A DNA stretch of 64,000 bases from Clarkia xantiana subsp. parviflora (GCA_036873135.1 JAPTYO010000017.1:13020001-13084000); one strand, 5' to 3'. Positions 11,445 through 25,309 are shown, counted from the stretch's first letter. Notes: generated from the sequence alone by a model not told the origin. A program made the numbers and translations.

Positions 11445-11725
11445 ATACGCAAGGCAAAAACCTCCGACGGTGGTATCGGGAGGTATGAAGACAAAAGCCT
11501 CTGACTGAGGTATCAAGAATGCAAAGGTAAAAGCCCCCGACGGCGGTATCGGGAGGTATGAAGACAAAAGCCTCTGACTGAGGTATCAAGAATGCAAAGG
11601 TAAAAGCCCCCGACGGCGGTATCGGGAGGTATGAAGACAAAAGCCTCTGACTGAGGTATCAAGAATGCAAAGGTAAAAGCCCCCGACGGCGGTATCGGGA
11701 GGTATGAAGACAAAAGCCTCCGACA
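11445..11725. repeat. 73-bp tandem repeat, about 3.5 copies
   Basis: Unit contains AAAAGCCCCCGACGGCGGTA, GGAGGTATGAAGAC and CCTCTGACTGAGGTATC. It sits between the antisense gene's promoter and the 3' LTR. Related words (TCGGAGGCTTTTGTCTCCAT) occur in element D at about 57745-57830. Confidence 0.85.
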
Positions 11726-11769
11726 AAGAGGTCAGAAGATCCGAACTGAAAGACATGATGAACTAAAAG

Positions 11770-11791
11770 TCCCCCATGTCTTGGGGGCAAA
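11770..11791 (+). promoter_or_regulatory. Polypurine tract of element A
   Basis: CTTGGGGGCAAA directly precedes the 3' LTR start TGATGGGTTCC. Elements B and D have CTTGGGGGAAAA and ATTGGGGGTAAA at the same place on the minus strand. This is the plus-strand primer site. Confidence 0.75.
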
Positions 11792-12532
11792 TGATGGGTT
11801 CCGATGTAATCGTTAGCCCCGTTAACAGCCAATGGACGGCGAATAGGTCCGGTGGGCCTCGTGAAAAGCCTGGAAGGCCCAGAGGCCCAGCATTAAGGGT
11901 CCCGACGATAGCGGCCCCGACACATGAGCTAGATGCTCCCGATGAAAAGCCTCTGAGTAGGCCCCGATATGCCTTAGTAAAGGCCCCGATAATAAAGCCC
12001 CGCAGAGGCTGGACCTGTCCCGTAGAGACTGAAGGTCCTGGGTGGTGATCTAGAATGAGACAACTCTGGAGTCTCCGACAGGAGTCGGGACTTGTGATCA
12101 GAGGATAAAGACCGAGAAACCCGCCTACTAGATAGAGTAGTGGGAGACAGTTAGAGATAAAGATAAATCCCCCGAGATACGCAGGGCGTGCCCGAGATAC
12201 GCGGAGTACGGGTAAGATACGCGGAGCGTGGGGCGAGATACATGGAATCCTAACCGAGATACACGGAATCATGGGCACAACGGCCAAGTATGGTCACAGG
12301 TAACTGGGCAACTCCTCCTCCTATATAAAGGAGGAAGTTACCCCAGAAAACGCATACTCTCTAATACGCACTTAGAATACTGCTGCCACCCCATTGATTG
12401 TATACTCATTTAAGCATCGGAGAGGGATTCTGGGTCACCACCCAGGTCATCCCCTTTTGCAGGATTACGCGGAGCCCAGGAGTCCAGAGCATTCCGTCAA
12501 GGACGTAACGGAGCTTCGCCCGTGATCCAACA
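11792..12532 (+). repeat. 3' LTR of element A (741 bp)
   Basis: Starts TGATGGGTTCCGATGTAATC and ends CGCCCGTGATCCAACA. It contains repeated GAGATACGCGGA-like words near 12172-12260, a TATA box (CTATATAAAGGAGG near 12331) and the GGAGAGGGATTCTGGGTC segment near 12419 that is shared with B and D. It is closest to the element D LTR (56937-57675 inverted). Confidence 0.9.
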
Positions 12533-13086
12533 TGGATTACTAATTACGGCGCCATCACCATATGATTACACCTGCTGCGCCATGGCTTTGATTCTTGGTT
12601 TTGTAAATATTTGATGTTTAAAATCACATTCAGAGCATTTTGGCTTTGATTCTGGGTTTTGTAAATATTACATATTTAATCACACTATTGTTGTCATCCC
12701 TTAATATATAATACTATATTATATACATTATATGTGTAGATTACTACAACCCTCGTGTATCTCTCTATCACTACGTAGTTAAGTTGTATTTCGTGGCTGT
12801 GATTATAAAATAAAACCCTAGCTATTTTGAGATAAAATTAGTTAAGGTGGATACAACATGGAAAGAGGGCGGTGGTTGGTGAAGAGGATGAGGAATACTT
12901 GGCAACAAGAAGCTACGAATCATTCTCCGAAACCGAGTCTCAGCCATGGTCTCAACCAGATCAAGATCAACCCACTTCGAGCCACCAAACACCACTAACG
13001 ATGGATATTGATATAAATATGTTTATTTGATACCATAATAGATATTAATTATAAATAGTCTGATGCTATTACGGTCAATCAGCTAT
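12533..13086. other. Flank between element A and the CACTA transposon
   Basis: AT-rich sequence with no recognised gene. The only coding-like stretch is a plus-strand frame at about 12839-13028, opened after a TAG and closed by TGA, whose translation is acidic and Ser/Gln/Pro-rich (GEEDEEYLATRSYESFSE ... TMDIDINMFI). It might be a last exon of an unidentified host gene, but it is short and I could not name it. Confidence 0.3.
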
Positions 13087-13089
13087 TAA

Positions 13090-13440
13090 CACTACAAGAG
13101 AGCAGGGTCAATTGGCACGGGTCAATTCGTTTCAAATTCATGTGCAAACGTGTTAGAATTGGGTTAGGCACGGGGTGACCTCGTTATTAGTAATCAAGTG
13201 TGAAATTTATTCTCACACGGGGTAGGTCGTTGCTGGTACTGTTCCTCGTGTACAAAACGTTGCTAATCCGTTATGTGAGGTGGCGTGCCAAATTCTTGTC
13301 AAACCCATTAATGAGTGTACACGGCGGTTGAAACGAGTGTGCACGACTGATAGATGATTCAAGTACCCATTTTTAGGATCAGATATACTGTTGTAACAGA
13401 AAGGTTTTGTAAACAAGTATTCTGATTAGGTTACATTATA
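13090..13440 (+). repeat. Left terminal and subterminal region of the CACTA element
   Basis: Terminal CACTACAAGAGAGCAGGGTCA followed by about 330 bp with words shared with the other end (CGTTTCAAATTCATG, GGGTTAGGCACGGGG). Such subterminal repeats bind the TNPA-type protein in characterised CACTA elements. No coding capacity seen here, nor in 13440-13850, which is AT-rich. Confidence 0.8.
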
Positions 13441-14329
13441 ACAGTGTCGACATTAGAGTATCTGTACAACATTTTTTGAAGCAAACACAGTGATTATGTT
13501 ATGTAGTTTTAGAATTCGTTATGTAAAGTAATAAGATTGTACAATTTGATGTGTTGATACATAAAGCCGATGCTGTTAGCTCATTTATGGTCAGCCTATG
13601 TTGATTGTAGAAGTTAAATTAGTTTCGACACGACCGTTTGTAAAAAGACGTAAACAATCATATATGATGATTCTATTAATAGTTGTACGTTTGCTGATTT
13701 TGATTGTGTATGATAAATTTGTATCAAATAACTTGATTCTAAAAGTCATCTATAGAGAAGATATTTATGATCCTATATGATATTTTTTGAATGATATTAT
13801 TTGTCTGCTAAAGGTTTTTATAGAGTCTGAAATCTACTTCAAACAGCTTTATAGAGTCTCCTAGGGGGGCCCTCATCAGGAGGGCAGCACCCGTAGCATG
13901 CTTGCTCCACACCTAGACTAATCCCCACTCGCACCGGGTCAGTCCGTAAGGGGTAAAGTGCTGGCCATGAACAATTTTCCATTCCCATGGTCACTCATAC
14001 TTGACTTTGTTATTCTACCTTGATTGTTTTTGTGTAATTTCAGGTGTGGAGTTAATTTTTTATGACTGACTATTTTTCTTTGTTGGATTATGCATTATTT
14101 GCATTTGCACACACCACTTTAGTGTAATGACCAAAACGCCTAAAACCCAGGGCGACTAGGAACCCCGGAGGTTTAGTACGGCACGACCGGAGCGGCTCGG
14201 AAAAACTCTACTCGCTTGCGAAGGTCTTATGATCCCTATAATGGGGTGAGGAAACCCCCTTGTCGGGAACCTATCAGTGGAACCTACCTTGTAGAGCAAA
14301 GCCACACATTTTTTTTACCCCCCTAACGT

Positions 14330-16310
14330 GATCTGTTTTTGTTGTAAATGTTATCATGCGACTGTTTGTATAGATTTTATTTCTCATGCATTCACCTCAT
14401 CGCATATTAAAAAAAAAAACTTTTTCAGCTGAATAGTTAGTCATTTAGTCGTAGAATTTTTATTTTCGAATATGCATCTCGTACGCATTGTTTTTTTTTT
14501 TAAAAAAAAATCTTACCTGAATTTATAAATTCAACATTGCGTTTCATACAAAACCTCTTCAGGTAAGTTGTAATTTTTTAGTGCATCATACATGCGTTGT
14601 TAAAAAAAAAAATTTGGAAATTTTAATTCCCCTTAGCTATTAGAGCTTCTAATTTTAAAATGTATTTTCTATACGTTATTTTCATAAAAAACCAAAAAAA
14701 AAAAACATTTTTTAAGTAGTTAATCCCTTAGTTGTAGATTTTTATTTCTAAACATGTGTTTCAGATGCATTGTTTTTTTTTTTTTAAAACCTTTACCTAA
14801 ATTTTTATTCTAAATATGCGTCTCATGCGCATTATTTAAGAAAAAAAAACTCTCATTTAAGTTGTAATTTTTGTTACTGCGTTACGCATTACTTAAAAAA
14901 AAAACATTTCCGAAAAATTAATTTCTTTAGCTATTAAGAACTTCCTTTCAAACATGCATTTCATATGCATTTTTTCTCTAAAAAAACCCCTTACCTGAAT
15001 TTTTATTTTTAACATGTGTTTTGTATGAATTATTTTTGAAAAAAACTTTTCAGGTAAGTTGTAATTTTAGTTAGTGTATTGTATATGCATTGCTTAAAAA
15101 AAAAAAACAAAAAAACAAAAAAAATTTACGAAAATTTGTAATTCCGCTTTAACTGTTAGAGTTTCTAATTTCGAACGTGCATTCCATATGCATCATTTAA
15201 AAAAAAAAAACTTTTTAGCTGAAATGTTTTATTTTTAATAATGTATCCAATATGCATTAATTAAAAAAAAAAATTTTAGATAAACCATAAGCTCTCTTAG
15301 TTTTAGGGCACTTTGTTTAAAAAACATTTTATCTGAATTTTTAATAAAAAAACATGCATATCATATGCATTATTTTCGAAAAAAAATTTCAGGTAAATTG
15401 TAATTTTTCTCAGTTGTAGAACTTTTATTTTTAAGTTTGCATCTTGTGTTTATTTTTGTGCATCTCATATGCATCCTTAAAAAAAAAAAAAAAAAAAAAA
15501 AAACTTTTCGCCTGATTATTAATTTTGAGCATCCAAGATGCATTGTTTTTTTCCTCATTAAAAAAACAAAAAAACAAAAAAATCTTTTAAGATAACTTGT
15601 AAATTATCTTGATTGTAGAACTTTCATCTCAGGTATGCATCTCATGTGCATCGCATGTGCATTTTTTTAGGAAAAATAATATGTTGATAGATTGTACACA
15701 TTCTTAGTTATAGAACCTTTAGTTTCAAACATGTATTCCATGTGTTGTTTTCAAAACTACTTACCAGAATGTTTTATTTCAAGCATGTGTTTCGTACGCA
15801 TTATTTTTTGGAAAAAAAACTTTTCATGTAAATTGTAAAATTCTGTTAGTGCATTCAATGTGGATCGTTTTTTAAAAAATTAGGAAAATTTGTAATTCCT
15901 TTTTAGGCCCTTAGAGTTTTTTAAATTCAAACATGAATTGCATATGCATCATTTTCAAAGAACCTTTTTACCTGATTTTTTTTAGCATGCATTCAATGTG
16001 CATTATTTTTTTTATTAAAAAAAAAACATTTCAGAAAAATTGTGAGTTTTTTAGCTATAGAGCTTTCAAATTCACGCATGCATCTCAATTGCATTATTTT
16101 AAAAATCCACCTGAAATTTTCATTTCAAAATATGCATTATTCAGGTAAACTGTTGTAAGTTGTGAATTTCTTAGAATAGAATTTTAACTTTCAAAAATGC
16201 ATTTCATATGCATCATTCAGGTAATGTGTTGTAAGTTGTAACTTTCTTAACAGTAGAATTTTAACTTTCGAGCATGCATGGGCATTTAAAAAATTCAAAG
16301 TGTCATTCGT
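14330..16310. repeat. Degenerate array of ATGCAT and poly-A/poly-T motifs in element F
   Basis: Irregular units of roughly 70-110 bp each contain CATxTCATATGCATTATTT, a run of 7-22 A or T, and CAGGTAA(A/G)TTGTAATTTT. No protein frame of note. An equivalent zone lies in element C at 48110-49070 and 50125-50240. Confidence 0.7.
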
Positions 16311-16689
16311 TTTTATCCAAGGTGTATTGCATTTTTTTTGGCAAGATCGTCATTTCAACATTCGCATGAGCGAGCATTTAAAAAATGGGAGCTTTGATTC
16401 TTTTTTGAGAAAATATTTTAACTGTGCAATTGATTGCTACTATTCGAGTTTAAACAAAGGACGATAAAACCTTTTTGAAAAAAACTTTGTTTTGAGCATT
16501 TGTCCTGCGTTCGAGCCAGATAATGCACTCAGCAAACTAAGTAAACTCCATGATGGTGCAAAACACATTTGACCATAAATTTTGATTCTTTTTCAAAAAA
16601 GTAATCAAAATTATGAAATGAATGACATTAGAGTTTTCAAAAAATCATGCATGATTTTTCATATTCTCAACACTGATTTTTCTTTCACT

Positions 16690-17400
16690 CTTTTCAGGTA
16701 CCATTGGTTAAGGTATCATGTACACATAAGTTATGCCGGCTAAATGGGGCAACAAAAAAGAACATGCAGTCATCCAGTTGCACAACGAACAAATTGCACA
16801 CTCAAGATATCTAACGCTGAGGTGCGTTAAATTGTACTTAATTTTTCCTTGAGATTTGAGTGTCCCTACTCTTTTGCAGGTCGGATGACCACTTCAACAA
16901 ATGCCGCAACCGTGTGAAACGTGAGCGCTTCAAAGAGTTTCTATGAAAAATTTCACCCACCATGTGTGAAATTCATACGCTTTCCAAGACGAGGTATACA
17001 ACCGTTATGTGACCAGGTTTAAACCATGCAGCGGTAACCATGGGGCATCTCCCCTTGAGATCGGACATGTCAGGAGATGAGAAAATTTCAAAAGATCATC
17101 GAGAATCCCGTGAAGATTCAATGTGCCGATCAATGTAGCTTGACTCGATCAACGGAATCCTTTTCCGAAAAAAGTTCTGAAATTTTCAGTCTGCCACTAG
17201 GGGCATGTACTTTTCAGCAGGTGTACATACACAAGTTGTGGAGCAAGAGAATCACAACATGCAGCAGGTCCAGTCTCATAGCGAGCACATTGCTCACTGA
17301 AAAATCCTACTCACAGGTAAGAGAAGTTGTGATCATTTTTATCCCTGAAATTTGAGTTTTTCCTTACTCATTGTGCAGCTCTGATAATCATCCAAATCAA
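16690..17400 (+). other. Exon-like segments in element F
   Basis: Blocks bounded by splice-site-like strings: TTTTCAG/GTACCATTGG..., ...CGCTGAG/GTGCG, TTTTGCAG/GTCGGATGACC, ...CTCACAG/GTAAGAG, ATTGTGCAG/CTCTGATAATC. The matching blocks are kept in element C (50720-51420) with the same punctuation. Translations are short and I recognise no family. This could be an ancient captured gene or a spliced leader of the element. Confidence 0.35.
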
Positions 17401-18054
17401 AACTCCTGAAGAGCACATCTCATGTACGATCCTTCGCTCGCCGACCATTCTTATGCCGGTTATCCCAGATACCTCGGACGATATCTATGCCTAAGTTTAC
17501 CATTTGCGGACTACTGTGCCAAACTCAACACCATTCGTGTGTGTTCATTAATTAGGCCATTCGTCCAGCATGCGACGAGCCTAACTCGACAGATGTAGCC
17601 GTGGGGCATTCCTGTTAAAATCAAGCATGGTTGAAGATAGAAGACATCCAGAGATCTTCCTATTAAAAAAGATTGAGATTCCATTAAGATTGACCGTGCT
17701 AATGAAAGAGAAATTGAGAGGAAGAAGAAGAAGAAGAAGAAGAAATTATTGTCGGTGTCGTCCACCTATTGAAAGGATCCTCATTTCTAGACATCGACAT
17801 AATAAATTATTTGACAAGTTTTCCTCCGGAGAGGTTCTGAGAAATTAAAGGTTTAATCTGCTATTAGGGGCATGTAACATAGTTGTTGTTGATTAGTTTC
17901 TGTAGATTTTCTTTCCATTTGAAAAAAGAAAAAAGAGAGAAAAAAAATTCCCTCTAGGTTGAAAACCTAGGCAAAAGTCAGGGAGAGGGGCATGATTGAA
18001 AACTCGCAGGGGCAGTCATGGCAAAAGGTGAGATGAAAAAAAAAAAAAAAAAAC

Positions 18055-19360
18055 TCAGTTTTCTTTAGGGTCACAGCCGCCCTTTAATCGGCTACAGGAA
18101 AATAAAGAGAGTGTTTGTGCTAATATTAATGAGAGCTGTGAAGAAATAAAAGGGTCACAGTTGTTCCTAAATCAACTACAAATAAAGGGTCACAGTCATC
18201 CCTAAAATGACTATAAAAAAAAAAATAAGGCCACGGCCACCCTTCAAATGGCTACAGATAAAGAGCGCTCCCGCAACATCAGAAGCGGAGAATAAATGAA
18301 AGGGCCATAGCCACCCTCCAAACGGCTAAAGATAAAAGAGTGACCCCGCGAATCCTGTGAGGGCGGAAAGATAAAAAGAACGAATGCAAAATAAAGGGCC
18401 ACAGCCACCCTCCAAACGGCTACAGATAAAAAAGGGACCCCGCAAATCTTGAAAGGGCGGGAAAATAAAAAAGGGCCACAGTCATCCCTAAAACGACTAC
18501 AAAATAAAGGGCCACAACCACCCTTCAAATGGTTACAGATAAAGAACGCTCCCGCAACATCAAAAGCGTAGAATAAGTGAAAGGGCCACAGCCACCCTCC
18601 AAACGGCTAAAGATAAAAGAGTGACCCCGCGAATCCTGTGAGGGCGGGAAAATAAAAAGGACCACAATCGTCCCTAAAACGACTACGAAATAAAGGGCCA
18701 TAGCCACCCTCCAAACGGCTACAGATAAAAGAGTGACCCCGCGAATCCTGTGAGGGCGGGAAAATAAAAAAGGGCCACAGTCGTCTCTAAAAACGACAAC
18801 AAAATAAAGGGCCATAGCCACCCTCTTAACGGCTACAGATAAAAGAGTGACCCCACGAATCTTGTAAGGGCGGGAAAATAAAAAAGGGCCACAGTCGTCC
18901 CTAAAACGACTACAAAATAAAGGGCCACAACCACCATTCAAACGACTACAGATATAGAGCACTCTCGCAACATTGAAGGCGAGAAATGAGTGAAAATGGC
19001 CACAACCCCTAAAATGGCTACCTACAAAGAGTGTTCCTCGAATCCTGAGAGGATGGGAGATTGTTGAAAGGGCCATAGTCACCCTCAAAATGGCTACATA
19101 TAAAGAGTATTCTCGTGAACCTTGTGAGGCCGGGAAATCATTTGAAAGGGCCACAGCCACCCTTAAAACGGCTACAAATCGAAAGAGCACTCCCAGAACA
19201 TCGACAATGGAAATATATAAAAATCAAAAGAGCTCTCGCGACGTTGAAGACGGTGAGGAAAGGGTCACAGCCACCCTCCAAATGGCTACAAATACTCTCG
19301 CATCGAGACGGGAAATAAAGTACGGGTCACAGCCACCGTTTAATCGGCTACCAAAAAAAA
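18055..19360. repeat. Tandem GGGCCACAGCCACCCT array in element F
   Basis: About 15 imperfect units of roughly 60-110 bp with the words GGGCCACAGCCACCCTCCAA, ACGGCTACAGATAAA and CGCGAATCCTGTGAGGGCGG. The minus-strand frames across it (18244-19190) are repeat artefacts. Homologous to 51900-52520 in element C. From 19360 to 19820 are scattered CGCCACTAGAGGC repeats and no gene. Confidence 0.85.
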
Positions 19361-19819
19361 AACAAAAAAGAGTGCTTCCGTTAGGTTGAAAACCCGAAAG
19401 GGAAGCCTAGGCAAAATTAGGAAATGAGGAGCATGATAGCAAATTCAGAAATAGCAGTCATGGCAAAAGGAGAGAAAATAAAATCCCGATGGAATGAAAA
19501 CCCCAAGGAGCAATCCATGCAAAAATTAGGAAAATCGAGGGGCACGGTCTAAAATTCTGATCGTGGCAAAAGGAGAGAATATGAGAGATAAAAAAGAAAA
19601 AAAAAAAAAAAGATCCCGCTAAGTTGTCACGTCATGCGCAGTTTAGGTAAAAATTAAGGACATGCATTCAAGTCGTCAAGCCACTCGAGGCTCTTCTCCA
19701 ACAGACGCTGCTAGAGGCTCTTCTCCAAACGGACGCCACTGGAGGCATTTTTCCGACACATGACGCTAGAGGCTCTTCTCCATCGGACGCCACTAGAGGC
19801 ATTTCTCAAACATATGAGG

Positions 19820-21565
<1,746 letters not shown>

Positions 21566-22990
21566 GTAGGACCTCGGCGACCTCTTTTACCCTTCACTAT
21601 TCCACTGCTTCTTGGTTGGTTATCAGGATGGGTAGGTACAACACTGTCTGTTGAATGAACGTCTGTATCGTCCTCACCATCGAACGTAGGTTGGGCGCTT
21701 GGGTGCGGGGTCATGGGAGGGAGTTGAGAACCATCATTTGAGATAAACGGGGATACATCTGCAGCAGTTTCCTCCGGAGCTACTGGGTTCTCCCGTTCAC
21801 CGGTAAGACGAAACACGTCATCTATTTTAGACGTGTTGTGGGAAATCAATAGAATAAGTTAGTTTATTCGTTCATTCACCACAGAGAATTGTAAAATGTG
21901 TTACAGTTTTTGGGAAAACAATCAGGTTACCTCTATCCTCCAAGTTGTTGTGTTCGGTCCGATCACCGCCACTGGTTTGACGAGCCGTCCTTATTGTTGT
22001 GCTGTCCTCGGCAGAAAGGTTGATCTTAGGGTGTGCTGGTCCGATCTTGTTTCTCGAATAAGCGTTTTGTCTCGTTTGTAAAGTAGGAAGGGCCCTAACT
22101 GTTGTCTGTTCTTGGTGATCATCCGCATCGGTTATTCGAATAGCAGCAGGCACTTTGCAATTTCCATCAAGCTTCAACTGTTGGGGTGAGCGTTTATTTG
22201 TACCGTTCGCTTCGGCATTGTGATAGTCTACTGAAGAATGAAAAACAAATGACTGTTAAATCATTCCTTAAACAGCAGTATTAACATAATGCATGTTATA
22301 TTCAAAATTCCAAAGAGTATGGTCAATCTGTACCGGCGCAGCAAATTTGAGCATATCAATTTGAAGATAAAAAACAAATTCCAAAGAAAAATAGTGTCCT
22401 AGTCAGTTCCAACTGAGTACATAGTCCAACAACAAAATAAAAAACTCAGATTGAACTTAAAATGTCATGTGTTCAGTGAATGACACATAATATATGTGGT
22501 TTAACTAAAATGCATATGTTAATGGGTGAGTTTAGTAGCAAAGAAAAAATATTCAGTATGTAGATCCGGTTAAGGTACAAAATGAAATGACAGAAATTTT
22601 TATGGAATCTAAAAATCTGAGACCTCAAGCAGATAATTAACATGCATACCTTGTTGAACCTAAGTGTAAATGGTGATTCTAGTTTTGAAGGTTTCAAATG
22701 TCAAAAGAAGGGGCAACACAGAGAGAAATCGTAACCTGAGAGGAATACGAGGGCTGTCGGTGCAGCCGAGAGCACCAATAGGTGGAAATCCGGGCCCTAA
22801 CGTCGCTTGGGAGGTGTTGGTTCTGTCGGACCCCGGCAGTAAGCCTTAGACGAAGAGGTGGGATTATCGGTGCATGCAAAACCAGAAAAGGGACGTCATG
22901 AGGTCGCCGTCGCTTGGGGTAGACGTCCTCGCTTCCGGTGGCCTCGATTTAGCGGGGACAATGAATGGAGAGCATAGATGGAGATAGAGT
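21566..22990 (-). pseudogene. 5' half of a TNPA-like gene (minus strand), cut by element F
   Basis: A multi-exon minus-strand gene. A leader exon ends near 22733 at CTCTCAG/GTTACG. A second exon begins near 22232 after TTCTTCAG and runs DYHNAEANGTNKRSPQQ... to a GTAACC donor near 21930. A third begins near 21828 (DDVFRLTGERE) and ends at GKRGRRGPT, where element F is inserted (21565). A Lys/Arg-rich stretch with RGPT is how the conserved region of plant TNPA-like proteins typically starts, so I suspect this is the missing 5' half of the fragment at 41845-42565. It is a guess from a short motif and from context. Upstream, 22990-23900 contains TGGGCC/GGCCCA words typical of plant promoters. Confidence 0.35.
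22200..22730. other. Intron-like AT-rich stretch
   Basis: Between the leader exon and the second exon of the preceding minus-strand gene. No open frame of note; read on the minus strand it begins GTTACG and ends TTCTTCAG, consistent with an intron of about 500 bp. Confidence 0.35.
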
Positions 22991-23049
22991 GAGAGAGAGA
23001 TGACTGAAAAGAGAAATTTTGGGGGGGGGGGGGGGGTGGGGGTTTCAGC

Positions 23050-23629
23050 TAGGGGTGAAACCGGACCGGTCGGACCGGTTTTTTGCTCGGTTCGGTCGGT
23101 TACCCATATTTTCGGTCCGGATTTTTTCCTTTAACAAATCCGACCAAAAAACCGTATGAGGAAAAATAAACCGTCCATTGGTAGTACGGTATTTTCGGTT
23201 CGGTTTTCGATTTAAACCGAAAATCCAAAATTAACAATCACCGTTTAAAATTCTCATTATTATCATGGAATTTATCAAACCGAAATGAAAAATAGCGTCA
23301 ATTAATATAATTAAATAAATTATAAAACAAAATTAGAAAAAATAATCTTCATAAGTGACTATTTTATAGTTTTTGTTAACCTAATTAATTAATTATATTG
23401 ATTAATATCAAGTAATATAATATATATTTTACATATTTAGTTAGCATAACGGTCGGTTCGGTCCCCACGGTCCTCAAAGCTCAAAATCCGAACCGAACCG
23501 AAAAACCGAACTAGAGTAAAAAAATCCGACCAAAAACCAAACCGTATATTTCAGATTCGGTTTTTTCGGTCCGGACCGGTTCGGTTTTCACCGGTTTTTC
23601 GGACCAACCGGATTTTTGTTTCACCCCTA
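23050..23629. mobile_element. hAT-type MITE, 580 bp
   Basis: Terminal inverted repeat TAGGGGTGAAAC at 23050 and its complement ending CACCCCTA at 23629, flanked on both sides by GTTTCAGC (23042-23049 and 23630-23637), an 8-bp TSD as made by hAT transposases. The arms are rich in CGGTTCGGTCGG and CCGGACCGG words and pair with each other beyond the terminus. No coding frame. It inserted upstream of the TNPA-like gene. Confidence 0.9.
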
Positions 23630-23639
23630 GTTTCAGCTT

Positions 23640-23920
23640 CTGTGTTAGGTTTAGTGAAAAAGAGGCGGGGATCTGAAAAAAAATGAAAAAAGGTGGCGCT
23701 ATGGGCTATATCATTTGTTGGGCCGACCCACATCATAGTATATAGATTGGATCACTTAATTGATAAGCCCATTAAGTTGGTTCGGCCCAGATGGTTGGAT
23801 TTTTTTTTTTTTTTAACATTTTATGTTGAGTTATTTGTATTAGATTGTATGTATGTATGGTGCAAATGTGTGTGTTTGTATTATTTTGTATCATTTTCCA
23901 TATAATCAATTATTTTTCTT
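23640..23920. other. Promoter-like spacer
   Basis: No gene seen. Holds TGGGCCGACCC, AGCCCATTAAG and TCGGCCCAG words (site II-like elements of plant promoters) and AT-rich sequence, upstream of the minus-strand gene. Confidence 0.3.
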
Positions 23921-23924
23921 AGTG

Positions 23925-24308
23925 GGAGATGATATACCTAAGTGAATATACATAATTGAGTAACACCTAAGTCAATATACCTTAAATGATTAATATATAC
24001 CTCAACTTATTAGTATATACCTTAAATCACAATTTAAACTTAGTTAATTTCATATAACATAAATCACTAACAACTAAGTCATTATACATTAAATGACTAA
24101 CAAATAAGTCAATATACCTTAAATCATTAGTATATACCTTAAATCGCTACCTTATACCTTAAGTCAAACTAATTATATGAATTAACTAATATATACCCTT
24201 AAATCTATAACAACTAAGTCATTATACATTAAATCACTAACACTTAAGTGAGTATAGTTGAAATAAGTTGAAAACTAAGTCAATATACCTTAAATGATTA
24301 ATATATAC
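23925..24308. repeat. 117-bp tandem array, left part
   Basis: Repeats of TATACCTTAAATCA, ACTAAGTCATTATACATTAA and CAAATAAGTCAATATACC. The array is continued at 35508 after element B, which inserted into it with a TATAC duplication. Confidence 0.85.
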
Positions 24309-24935
24309 TGTTGGATCACGGTGGAACTCCGGTACGATCTTTGACGGCGATCCTAGCTCCTTTGCTCCACGCAATCCTGCAAGAGGGGATAGACCGGGCG
24401 GTGACCCAGAATCCCTCTCCGATGCTTAAATGAGTATCTCGTATGGACTGGCAAGCAGTAATCTCAAGTAACGTATCTCAAAACGTAATTGATCTGAGGT
24501 AGCCTCTGCCCTTTTATAGGCGGAGAGGTACCTCAGTTACCTGGTGAACCGTTGGGGTGGTTAGCCTGTATTCCGCGTATCTCGGGCACGATCCCGCCTA
24601 TCTAGGCCATGATCTCGCTTATCTCGGCCACGCCCCGCGTATCTTGGCCTTAACCTCTGATAGCAAGTCCCAATTAACATCGGGGACTTCAGAGTTATCT
24701 CGTTGTGTCACCGCTCGGGGCCCCTCGTCATCGTGACAGGGCCAATCATTCTCAGTGATTCGTCATCGGGGCCTACTTAAAGGCTTCTCATCGGGAGCTT
24801 CCAGCTCACCTATCGGGACCGACTCTGTCGGGACCTTTCATCATCGGGACTCCCTACGTCGGGACCCTTCACCTTGGTCTTCTTGACCTTCATTTTAGGG
24901 CCCAGTGGGCCTAACGGTCATAGCGGAACCCATCA
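24309..24935 (-). repeat. 3' LTR of element B (627 bp)
   Basis: Plus-strand ends TGTTGGATCACGG and GGAACCCATCA. Nearly the same as the right LTR apart from missing copies of the CGCGTATCTCGGCCACG word near 24640 and a missing stretch of about 30 bp near 24910. The adjacent TTTTCCCCCAAG is the polypurine tract on the minus strand. Confidence 0.93.
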
Positions 24936-25300
24936 TTTTCCCCCAAGACATGAGGGACTTACAGTTCGTCGTGTCTTTCAACTCCCGACCTCCCGACGTT
25001 GAAGTCGGGGATCTTTCCCTTGGCATAGTTACTTAGTACAAGTCTTCTCATTCGTGTTTCCTCAATACCTTGTTCCGAGAGGACTCCTCAGTTCCCCAGC
25101 TATTAAATGCAGCAGATAACGAAGCGACGTCTTCAGTACCCGTGCCTGATTTTTCGCGCCTGCTTTTTCTGAAAAGTGCTTTTCAGGCCGTTTCATCATT
25201 GCACCCGTTGCCATTCTGCACGTTCCATCTGAACAGTTCAGATCAGAACACTTCAACTTCGACGATTCAGATCAAAGTGTCCCTTCGAATGTCCTCTTCG
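24936..25300. other. Spacer between the B LTR and the antisense gene promoter
   Basis: Equivalent to 10925-11791 in A and 57676-58115 in D. It holds the polypurine tract and unique sequence, and no gene. Confidence 0.6.
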
Positions 25301-25302
25301 TC

Positions 25303-25309
25303 TATAAAA
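25303..25309 (+). promoter_or_regulatory. TATA box of the antisense gene in element B
   Basis: TCTATAAAACCCTAACCG, 184 bp upstream of the ATG at 25487. The AAACCCTAA telo-box word overlaps the TATA region. Confidence 0.6.

Larger units (their letters stand above)
6558..12532 (+). mobile_element. Element A: truncated Tat-lineage Ty3 retrotransposon
   Basis: From left to right it keeps a broken integrase (plus strand), a tandem array, an antisense gene (minus strand), a second array, a polypurine tract and a 3' LTR ending at 12532. The 5' LTR, gag, protease, reverse transcriptase and both RNase H domains are absent, cut away where element G's LTR begins at 6557. Its LTR is close to that of element D and more distant from that of B, so A and D look like one family. 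The right TSD would be TGGAT (12533-12537), untestable without the left end. Confidence 0.8.

Noticed and set aside
18244..19190. 221- and 94-residue minus-strand frames
   Set aside because: They lie wholly in the GGGCCACAGCC tandem array and match no family.
22694..22879. 61-residue minus-strand frame near the TNPA-like leader
   Set aside because: It lies in a probable untranslated leader exon; no continuation after the donor.
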